From positions 1 to 25,381 of the forward strand of contig JANMCN010000056.1 in the NCBI GenBank assembly GCA_031361295.1: a stretch of 25,381 nucleotides of DNA. The letters are read 5' to 3'. Position 1 is the first letter of the stretch; the number at the start of each line of letters is the position of its first letter. This document shows, in pieces, positions 16,402 to 24,625 of this stretch. Both the position numbers and the translations under genes were made by a program. This DNA comes from JALZOC01 sp031361295 (GTDB taxonomy: Bacteria > Acidobacteriota > Vicinamibacteria > Vicinamibacterales > 2-12-FULL-66-21). The notes below the pieces were generated by a model. That model was not told where the DNA came from. It did no database searches and worked only from the letters and a program-made list of their open reading frames with translations.

Positions 16402-17095
16402 GCCCGACCCGGCCTCCTTGCTCACGGCGTCATCATATCGCGCCAGCCATGCCCGTCGTCCGGTCGAACGTGCGCCACGCGGCGGCGCCCGGTTGCGCGT
16501 GTACATGGCGGGGCAGGGAGTGTTTTTCAACTCCCTGCAGCCGGGTGGCAGGTGGTGTTGGACGGGCGGGGTGCTCCAGCGGAACACCGGAGCGGCGGGC
16601 CGGGCCGCTGTAGCCGCCCGACACCTCTACAAAAGCAAAGCAAATGCCAGTCTGCACACGCAACAAAGAGTAAAAAAACGCGTGATCCGCGTTCGCCAGG
16701 CATCACGCGGAGCCCTCGTGGTCCTGCTCCGTGGGTAATCGCGTTCGCAGGTGGCACGCAAACGGACACCGCGCGTTGCCCTGGTCCCGCCAGACCCACG
16801 GGCTTTCGCCTTCACGCGCTGAGGATGTCGCGAAGCCCATGTCCCTGGATCAGGCGCGGCTCCGTCGGTCGACCCTGGCGCGCACAATGCGCTTGACCTC
16901 TGCTGGCGTGCAGCGGACCTTTAGCCTGGCCGCAGAGCGCTTGCAATGGCGCCGTAGTCGCCTGGTGGGCGACCAACGGCTCGAGTGGTCAAGCCCAAAC
17001 TGATGCACAATGGCCGAGACCGAATCATTTCCTGATGGTTCGGTAGACACTGGCGACAGCCCGCGGTTGCGGGGATCCTCCGAAGGAGTGAGTCG
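16402..17095. other. 694-nt intergenic region between divergent genes, with a minus-strand terminator
   Basis: No convincing protein gene was found. Several open frames exist but lack ribosome sites, family resemblance or good codon use. Local composition differs: 16621-16680 is about 42% GC by hand count against about 70% around it. It holds a clear intrinsic terminator on the minus strand (16672-16709) and, at 16800-16839, an imperfect inverted repeat (GGGCTTTCGC with GCGAAGCCC). I saw no tmRNA, RNase P, SRP RNA or tRNA signature. It may contain an unrecognised small RNA as well as the promoter of the methyltransferase gene. Confidence 0.5.
16672..16709 (-). terminator. intrinsic terminator on the minus strand
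   Basis: Read on the minus strand, CGCGTGAT (16709-16702), a 15-nt loop and ATCACGCG (16686-16679) form a perfect 8-bp stem. It is followed directly by seven T residues (16678-16672). This is a textbook Rho-independent terminator. It points away from the methyltransferase gene and lies upstream of yihY, so it must serve a transcript coming from 16710-17095 on the minus strand. Confidence 0.75.
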
Positions 17096-17890
17096 ATGAC
17101 GGAAAACCGCTCGCGCGTGGCTCAGCCGGTCGACGTCGATAGTCAGACTCTACGCGACGCCATCAAGGGCGAATACAAGGAAGTGGCCGAGCATCCCGGC
17201 AAAGGATTCCACTTTCACACTGGCCGTCGACTGACCAAGATCGTCGGTTATCAGGACGAGTGGTTCAAGGGCGTTTCGGAACTGGCCGTTGAATCGTTCG
17301 CCGGTACCGGCAATCCATTCGCCATGGGCGCGCTGGCTGCTGGTGAACGGGTTGTCGATGTTGGATCAGGTGGGGGCATCGATTCACTCATCGCTGCGCG
17401 CATGGTGGGCCCGGCCGGACAGGTAGTCGGGGTCGATATGACCCCGGCGATGCTGGACAGGGCGCGCGCTGCCGCCGCCGGGTCCGGCATCTCCAACGTG
17501 GAGTTTCGCGAAGGCTACATGGAGGAGCTGCCGGTGCCCGACGGTTGGGCCGACGTGGTGATCTCCAACGGAGTGCTCAATCTGACACCCGACAAACAGA
17601 AAGCTGTCGGCGAAATGTTCCGCGTACTGCGCCCAGGTGGGCGGCTTCAGGTCGCCGACATCCTGGTTGACCGGGAAGTGCCGGAGGGAGCGAAAAAGAG
17701 GATCGAGCTTTGGACGGGTTGAATCGCCGGTGCTCTGCTGGAAGCAGAGCTTGAAGCGACGGTCCTCAACGCCGGTTTCTCGGAGTTTCAAATCACGTGG
17801 AAGGCCCAAGTGTTCGACGGCGCGCCGCAGGCGTCGAGCGCGAGTCAGTTTGGCACCCTTGGCATCAATTTCCGGGCGACCAAGCCCTGA
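17096..17890 (+). CDS. ArsM-like SAM-dependent methyltransferase, candidate selenoprotein (UGA at codon 209)
   Basis: 264 aa if the in-frame TGA at 17720-17722 is read as selenocysteine; plain translation stops at 208. Rossmann-fold methyltransferase: SAM motif I VVDVGSGGGIDS (86-97), VVGVDMTPAMLDRA (motif II), FREGYMEELPVPDG, WADVVISNGVLNL and FRVLRPGGRLQVADIL. After ELWTG comes the UGA, then IAGALLEAELEATVLNAGF to TGA 17888-17890. In ArsM-type enzymes a conserved cysteine occupies this place (G-x-C followed by GAL). A SECIS-like hairpin follows at 17732-17750. The protein has no other cysteine; Ser97 stands where ArsM has its first conserved Cys. AGGAG at 17084-17088 lies 7 nt before ATG 17096. 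GC is about 58% (17161-17400, hand count), below its neighbours. Alternatives: pseudogene or a C-to-A sequencing error. Substrate unknown. Confidence 0.8.
17720..17750 (+). promoter_or_regulatory. UGA codon plus SECIS-like stem-loop
   Basis: After the UGA (17720-17722) and 9 nt of linker, GCTCTGC (17732-17738) pairs perfectly with GCAGAGC (17744-17750) around the loop TGGAA. There are 16 nt between UGA and loop, and the second loop base is G. Known bacterial SECIS elements have a short upper stem, a small loop with a G in its first two positions and about 16-37 nt from UGA to loop. The E. coli fdhF element places its upper hairpin about 11 nt after the UGA. SelB binding is inferred. Confidence 0.72.
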
Positions 17891-17918
17891 TCCAGCGCCT
17901 CGCGTCTGAGCGGGCACT

Positions 17919-17973
17919 GCGGGTTCGCCCGCGGGCGGTCCCCGTGTGTAGGGCGCCCGGGTGTCGCGGGCGC
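17919..17973. terminator. two GC-rich hairpins between convergent genes
   Basis: GCGGG-TTCG-CCCGC (17919-17932) is a 5-bp stem with a UUCG loop. GCGCCCG (17953-17959) pairs with CGGGCGC (17967-17973) around 7 nt. Both lie between the methyltransferase stop and the stop of the convergent ABC permease gene. They lack T-runs but are well placed as bidirectional terminators. Confidence 0.45.
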
Positions 17974-17994
17974 GGTCCGGTCGGCAGATAGCGT

Positions 17995-19698
17995 CTACAG
18001 CATGGCCAGGTTGTCGCGGCGGCCGGCGAAGACCCGGCGGGCAGGCACGAAGAGAAGCCGCCCGATGATGAAGCACAGCGCGCACCACGCGACGAGGATC
18101 ACGAGTGTCACCCGCGCGCGACCGTACCAATACGTCGCCCCGGCTGCGACCCCGGCGGTGAGCGCGGCGGCCGCGACGAATGTCAGCATCCCGAGCAGGG
18201 CCGACAGTCCGTGCGCGTTGCTGGCGCGGCCGATGCTGTTGAGGTCGACGACACGGGGAAACAGCGCCGAATAGATCGCAGCCGCGGGAGCGACGAGGCA
18301 ATAGACCGATACCAGTGCGACCGGGATCGCCACCCAGGCCGCCACGCTGCGGCTCCCGGGGAGCACGATGAGGGCGGCGACGAGACAGAAGAAGGAAGGG
18401 AGGGCCGCGATGAGCGCGTTGCCCGCGGCCTTGCCGGCGAGATAGTCGCGATCGCTCAGCGGCGACAGCAGCACCCGTGTGAGACCCGCCTTGTCGATCG
18501 CGAACTGATTGAGCGCGATCGGCAGGATCGACAGGCTGCAGACGAACGCCCCCAGGCAGGCAATCGCGATGCCCGTGTCGACACTCAGGCCCGCGGGGAG
18601 CTGAAAGCCCGCCGTGTTCTGCCGGTTGATCAGGAAGTAGACGAACACCATGACGAGGGGCGAGAGGAGGATCGCGCGGCCACGCGGCGTGCGCAGCGCG
18701 AGCCGGACCTGCGCCAGTGCCACGGCCGAGGCCCCCGGCGAGAGCGAGGGCAGTCGCACAGTCCACGCCGTCCGCATCGGTCCCGCACGGCGCGTGGCCG
18801 TGGCGCCCGGAGACTGGAGCACTTTACCGAAGACGTACGAGCCGGTGACGGCCAGGAAGAGTGTCGTGGCGGCCAGCGCGGCCATCGCCCGCTCAGCGGT
18901 GGCGAAATCGTGCACCACGGCGGCGCGGATGGCGCGCGAGTACACCTCGGTCGGATACAGGGAGATCGCGGTGCGGGCTGCCGCGACCGCCCACGCTGGC
19001 GCGATCGCGCGGCTCACCGGCGCTGCGGGGCCACGTGCGCCGGAGACCAGCTGTGGTCCGTGCGCGACCAGACTCGGAAGCATGCCGAGGACGGGCACGC
19101 CGAGCAGGAGCACCAGCGCGAGCACTTCGCCCCGGCGCCGATCGCGCACGGCGAGATGCAGGAGGCTCGTGGTGGTCGCGGAGATCGCGACGACGATCAC
19201 CGCGAGCAGCACACCGGCGAACGCCGCGATCATCGCCGCCGCGGGCGCGCCCGCGGCCGCCATGCCGAGCGGGATCGCGCCGACGAGCGGAAGCATCAGG
19301 AGGACCCACGGATCCGCCACGGCGGCAGCCGATTCCGCGACGTAGAGCGTGTTCCGGCTGATCGGCAGGAGGAGCATGCGCACCGGGTTGGTGCGGTTAC
19401 CCGCCGGAAGGATCAGCGGGCCGAGCACACACAGTATCGGCACCGCCACCAGGGCGTAGCGAGGCGCTCGCGCAAGCAGTGACTGGAGATCGCCTTGCCC
19501 CAGCGCGTACCCGCTTGCAGCGCCCAACGACGCGAGCCCCAGCGCAGACGGAACCAGCATGATTGCCGCGAGGAGCGGGCCGAGCTTCTCGATCGCGAGG
19601 GAGAACCGCTCGAGCATGTCGCGCGATCCGGTCCGCTCGAGCGAATTGACGAAGACCCGCCATCGCAGCCAGGCAAACGCGCGGAGTGTCGCCAGCAT
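17995..19698 (-). CDS. ABC transporter permease (multi-helix)
   Basis: 567-aa membrane protein with roughly ten to twelve hydrophobic segments, for example LAAIMLVPSALGLASLGAA, ALVAVPILCVLGPLIL, MIAAFAGVLLAVIVVAISA, AILLSPLVMVFVYFLI and a C-terminal ALLGMLTFVAAAALTAGVAA. No catalytic motifs. It is the permease partner of the ATPase encoded immediately upstream: the ATPase TGA and this ATG overlap by one base (TGATG; GTG 19701 is an alternative). The layout, a large permease after an ABC-2-type ATPase, points to an exporter. Substrate cannot be read from the sequence, and I do not recognise a characterised subfamily. Confidence 0.82.
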   Translation of the reverse strand: MLATLRAFAWLRWRVFVNSLERTGSRDMLERFSLAIEKLGPLLAAIMLVPSALGLASLGAASGYALGQGDLQSLLARAPRYALVAVPILCVLGPLILPAGNRTNPVRMLLLPISRNTLYVAESAAAVADPWVLLMLPLVGAIPLGMAAAGAPAAAMIAAFAGVLLAVIVVAISATTTSLLHLAVRDRRRGEVLALVLLLGVPVLGMLPSLVAHGPQLVSGARGPAAPVSRAIAPAWAVAAARTAISLYPTEVYSRAIRAAVVHDFATAERAMAALAATTLFLAVTGSYVFGKVLQSPGATATRRAGPMRTAWTVRLPSLSPGASAVALAQVRLALRTPRGRAILLSPLVMVFVYFLINRQNTAGFQLPAGLSVDTGIAIACLGAFVCSLSILPIALNQFAIDKAGLTRVLLSPLSDRDYLAGKAAGNALIAALPSFFCLVAALIVLPGSRSVAAWVAIPVALVSVYCLVAPAAAIYSALFPRVVDLNSIGRASNAHGLSALLGMLTFVAAAALTAGVAAGATYWYGRARVTLVILVAWCALCFIIGRLLFVPARRVFAGRRDNLAML

Positions 19699-20462
19699 CA
19701 CATCCAGTCGAGCGCGGCGTGCGGGCGCGCGTCCCCACCCACCAGGCCGATGAACAGCTCTTCGAGCGTCCGGCCGCTCCCGCCGGCCCGAAGTTCCGCA
19801 ATCGTGCCCTGGGCGACCATCCGTCCGTGATCGATCACGCCGATGTGGGTGGACAGCCGTTCAACGATCTCGAGGATGTGCGAGGTGAGAAAGATGGTCC
19901 CGCCCCGGCCCACGAACGACAGCAGCAGGTCCTTCATCTGGCGCGACGCCACGGCATCGATGCCCTCGAAGGGCTCGTCCAGAAAGAGCAGCTTCGGCGC
20001 TGGAAGGAGCGCCGCGGCGAGCGAGAGCTTCTTGCGCATCCCGTGCGAGAAGTCAGTGACCAGGGTCGTGCCCGCGCTGGTCAGATCCATCAGATCGAGC
20101 AGATCCGCCGTGCGATGTCGTGCCGTCGCCTTGTCGATGCCGTGCACCTGCGCGACGAACGTCAGCGTTTCCGGCGCGGTCAGGCGATCGAAGAGCGCCA
20201 GGTCCTCAGGCACCACGCCGATGCGCCGCTTGACCGCGACCGGATCGACCAGCGGGTCCATGCCCAGAATCCTCATGGTGCCGGCCGACGGACGCAGCAG
20301 CCCGGTCAGGCACTTGATGGTCGTCGACTTGCCCGCACCGTTCGGCCCCAGGAAGCCGTACAAGCTCCCCGCGGGAACGGCCAGGTCGATTCCGTTCACC
20401 GCGCGAAACTCCCCGAAGTCTCGCGTGAGTCCGCGAGTCTGGACGGCGGGGTCCGAGGTCAT
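19698..20462 (-). CDS. ABC transporter ATP-binding protein (ABC-2 exporter type)
   Basis: 254-aa ATPase. Motifs are Walker A GPNGAGKST (39-47), Q-loop region IGVVPEDLALFDRLTAPETL, a divergent signature FSHGMRKKLSLAAAL (FSHGM in place of LSGGQ), Walker B LLFLDEPFEGID and switch histidine ILTSH-like IFLTSHILEIVERL. The signature type and the Glu in the Q-loop position (VPED) are typical of the CcmA/ABC-2 branch used by exporters. Its gene is translationally coupled to the large permease. The gap to the DJ-1-like gene upstream is only 26 nt, so that gene may lead the same operon. Confidence 0.93.
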   Translation of the reverse strand: MTSDPAVQTRGLTRDFGEFRAVNGIDLAVPAGSLYGFLGPNGAGKSTTIKCLTGLLRPSAGTMRILGMDPLVDPVAVKRRIGVVPEDLALFDRLTAPETLTFVAQVHGIDKATARHRTADLLDLMDLTSAGTTLVTDFSHGMRKKLSLAAALLPAPKLLFLDEPFEGIDAVASRQMKDLLLSFVGRGGTIFLTSHILEIVERLSTHIGVIDHGRMVAQGTIAELRAGGSGRTLEELFIGLVGGDARPHAALDWM

Positions 20463-20488
20463 CGGGCGGATTGTATCCTCTCCCCGCG

Positions 20489-21019
20489 TCAGGGTCCGCG
20501 CCGGACCGCCCGAAGGATGGCGTCCAGGAACTGTGGCAGGTCGTCCGCCTTGCGCGACGTGATCAGCCCGTGGTCGTCCACCACGGGGCGGTCCACGTAG
20601 AGCCCGCCCGCGTTCTTCACGTCAATCGCAATCGACGGCCACGACGTGACCGTGCGGCCGGCCAGAACGCACGCGGAAATCAGGACCTGCGCGCCGTGCC
20701 CCATCGCCGCCACCGGGCACCCTGAGGCCACGGCCTCACGCACCATGTCCAGCACCGCGTGGCGCATGCGCAGCAGATCCGGCGCGTACCCGCCTGGAAT
20801 CACGACGACGGCGAAGGGGCGGGCGCGGGCGCCGGCAGGGGTCATCTGCGAGACGACGGTGGCGAGTCCGTAGCGGCCGGTATAGGTGCGGGGCGCGACA
20901 GGTCCGATCGGGACCACCTCCAGATGCGCTGCGGCCAGTGCGTCGAGCAGGCCGGTGACCTGCCCATCGTCGAACCCATCCTCCACGAGCAGTGCGACGG
21001 CATCGCCCGGCGTGTTCAT
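20489..21019 (-). CDS. DJ-1/PfpI-family protein lacking the nucleophile cysteine
   Basis: 176 aa from ATG 21017-21019. DJ-1/PfpI fold features are VALLVEDGFDDGQVTGLLDAL (with the conserved Glu of the EDG turn), VVVIPGGYAPDLLRM, the nucleophile-elbow region and the C-terminal VVDDHGLITSRKADDLPQFLDAI. At the elbow the usual A-x-C-H-G is AAMGHG, so glycine (codon GGG) replaces the catalytic cysteine. Protease, glyoxalase or chaperone activity that needs that residue is therefore unlikely. The frame is open further upstream to 21112, but those residues lack family resemblance. It lies 26 nt upstream of the ABC ATPase gene on the same strand, perhaps in one operon. Confidence 0.85.
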   Translation of the reverse strand: MNTPGDAVALLVEDGFDDGQVTGLLDALAAAHLEVVPIGPVAPRTYTGRYGLATVVSQMTPAGARARPFAVVVIPGGYAPDLLRMRHAVLDMVREAVASGCPVAAMGHGAQVLISACVLAGRTVTSWPSIAIDVKNAGGLYVDRPVVDDHGLITSRKADDLPQFLDAILRAVRRGP

Positions 21020-21208
21020 GCCCGGATTGTACATGTCCGGTGCCTGCGCGGCTTGTGCACCGGACGTGTGCGGCTGGCCGCCGTGGTACGATTGCGGCGT
21101 GAAGACTCTCATCGTGAACGGCGGTGATGCGGCTGACGAGCAGATGTTCGACTTGCGTGGCGATCAGAATTGGCTCGCGATGGCGTACATGACGGGAGTG
21201 TGATCGGC

Positions 21209-23338
<2,130 letters not shown>

Positions 23339-23353
23339 TCAGGACAATTCATC

Positions 23354-23707
23354 ATGGTCTTTGAGCTCGAGATAGTGCTTCGCGATCGTGACTCGGCGAT
23401 TGCCGAGAAGACCGTGCACGCCGGCAACGACGCTCCGGCATGGACGGAGCTGGACGTGCAGGAGGTGCTCAAGGCGATGCTGCTCGCCGTGGACCGCGCG
23501 AAGAACCCTGCCGCCGAACAGCGGTTCGTGACGCTCAGGGGATTCAGCTGGATCGTCGAACCGGCAGCGGGCGGCGTGGTGATCGCAATTGAGATCCCCA
23601 CCGGTGCGGTCATCGCCGGGCCCTTCGACATCCCCCAGGCCCGGCTCGACACGCTCATCACGCGAGTGCTTGCCGAGGCATCTTCCTCCCGCCCCGTGAT
23701 TCACTGA
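23354..23707 (+). CDS. hypothetical protein
   Basis: 117 aa, no family recognised. Composition is that of a soluble alpha/beta protein: a beta-rich start (FELEIVLRDRD), a helix (LDVQEVLKAMLLAVDRAKN), then strands (FSWIVEPAAGGVVIAIEIPTG) and a C-terminal helix (QARLDTLITRVLAEA). No signal peptide, membrane helix or cysteine. It starts 15 nt after the DUF255 gene stop, so it could be cotranscribed. A TATAAT at 23334-23339 overlaps that stop and could give it its own promoter, though no -35 is evident. High-GC codon use supports a real gene. Confidence 0.7.
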   Translation: MVFELEIVLRDRDSAIAEKTVHAGNDAPAWTELDVQEVLKAMLLAVDRAKNPAAEQRFVTLRGFSWIVEPAAGGVVIAIEIPTGAVIAGPFDIPQARLDTLITRVLAEASSSRPVIH

Positions 23708-23719
23708 CGCTTTCAGAGT

Positions 23720-23735
23720 TGTCGGTTCGCCGACA
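23720..23735. terminator. UUCG-loop hairpin after the hypothetical gene
   Basis: TGTCGG (23720-23725), loop TTCG, CCGACA (23730-23735): a perfect 6-bp stem with the very stable UUCG tetraloop, 12 nt after the stop. No T-run follows, so it is terminator-like only. Confidence 0.4.
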
Positions 23736-23805
23736 CATCCGCCTGCGGGCGGGTGGTCCGGCCCGTGGATTCAGGTGTTTCTGCCCGTTTTTGGCTACCC
23801 CGCGT

Positions 23806-23820
23806 CGGCACTGGCTTTGC
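23806..23820 (+). promoter_or_regulatory. sigma-54 (-24/-12) promoter candidate before the receiver-PilZ gene
   Basis: CGGCACT at 23806-23812, 4 nt, then TTGC at 23817-23820. The invariant GG (23807-23808) and GC (23819-23820) have the 10-nt gap that sigma-54 needs; the main departures from TGGCACG-N4-TTGC are the first T and the G. The predicted start of transcription is near 23832, 26 nt before ATG 23858. Confidence 0.5.
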
Positions 23821-23857
23821 GGTCTGGGTGAGGGCCGGGCTCGCCCCGGACGCCCGC

Positions 23858-24529
23858 ATGAAGCTGCAACATCGGATTCTCGTGCTCGACGATGACGAGA
23901 ATGCCCTCGAGGGCATCGTGGAACTGCTGCGTCAGGCGGAGTACGAGGTGGTCGGTGCCGCCACCTTCGACGCCGCCCGCGAGAGGCTGGCGTCGGAGCC
24001 GTTCCACCTGCTCATTGCCGACGTCCGCCTGCGTGGCTTCAACGGGCTGCACCTCGTGCGGCAGATTCGCCGCGACCGGCCGGAAATGGCGACGATGATC
24101 ATGACGGGGTACGACGACCGGATGATGGAGCTCGAATCCGGCCGGTACGGTGCCGCTTTCATCCGCAAGCCGATCGATCCTGCCGGATTCCTCGAGGCCG
24201 TCGCGAAGGCGCTCGCCGACATCAAGCCGCAGCGGCGCTGGCAGCGGAAGCGGATCGTGGGCGGCTTCCGTGTCACCGCGAACGGCCGCCCGGCGGCCGT
24301 CCTGGACGTCTCGTACGGCGGGCTGCGCCTCGAGGTGCCGCAGAGTGGAGTGCTGCCGTCACGATTCGGGGTGGACATCGCCGCCCTCGACCTGCACCTG
24401 GACGTCACGTCGGTGTGGTGCCAGCCCGCCGCGAACGGCGCCGCCGTGTTGTGCGGCGCGGCGCTCGCGTCCGATTCCACTCCGGCCGCCGAAACCTGGC
24501 GCAACATCGTCGATCGCCTCTCAGCCTGA
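23858..24529 (+). CDS. response regulator with PilZ domain
   Basis: 223 aa. The receiver domain covers 1-120: acidic DDDE (11-14), phospho-acceptor Asp55 in LLIADVRLRG, TGYDD, and Lys in IRKPIDP. A basic linker (QRRWQRKR) leads into a PilZ-like domain (about 128-215) with DVSYGGLRLEV matching the D-x-S-x-x-G part of the c-di-GMP-binding signature; the upstream arginines may supply the R-x-x-x-R part. It would couple phosphorylation to c-di-GMP or protein binding, for example in motility or surface behaviour. The start is ATG 23858, because the open frame upstream to 23753 has no family content. No kinase is adjacent. A sigma-54 promoter candidate sits just upstream. Confidence 0.88.
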   Translation: MKLQHRILVLDDDENALEGIVELLRQAEYEVVGAATFDAARERLASEPFHLLIADVRLRGFNGLHLVRQIRRDRPEMATMIMTGYDDRMMELESGRYGAAFIRKPIDPAGFLEAVAKALADIKPQRRWQRKRIVGGFRVTANGRPAAVLDVSYGGLRLEVPQSGVLPSRFGVDIAALDLHLDVTSVWCQPAANGAAVLCGAALASDSTPAAETWRNIVDRLSA

Positions 24530-24625
24530 CCCGCCTTCGCTCCCGCGGTCGCTCAGCGAGCTTCGGCGTGGCCTCCATCCCCAATCCCTGATGCCCAATC
24601 TCAAGTGTGAGCATAGAATGCAGCG
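24530..24625. other. short intergenic region with an imperfect inverted sequence
   Basis: CGCCTTCGCT near the start and AGCGAGCTTCGGCG further on are imperfectly complementary and could fold into a terminator-like or REP-like hairpin. A copy elsewhere in the genome would show whether this is a dispersed repeat. No promoter for the amidase was recognised. Confidence 0.25.

Noticed and set aside
16752..16766. TGGCACG (-24-like) in the intergenic region
   Set aside because: The -12 position reads CGGA, with no TTGC, so it is not a sigma-54 promoter.
16850..17050. 66-codon minus-strand frame in the intergenic region
   Set aside because: GTG start without ribosome site, arginine-rich content and no recognisable family; it remains possible that it belongs to the transcript ending at the 16672 terminator.
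17096..17722. Methyltransferase as a complete 208-aa protein ending at the TGA
   Set aside because: The frame continues with family-like sequence to 17890 and the conserved Cys position coincides with the TGA, so a plain stop is the less likely reading.
16402..17995. selC (tRNA-Sec) or other selenium genes beside the UGA gene
   Set aside because: Looked for TCA-anticodon loops and T-loop sequences on both strands and found none; the machinery must be elsewhere if it exists.
21099..21203. 34-codon frame (VKTLIVNGG...) before the DUF255 gene
   Set aside because: Too short, no ribosome site and no family; may be a leader but cannot be supported.
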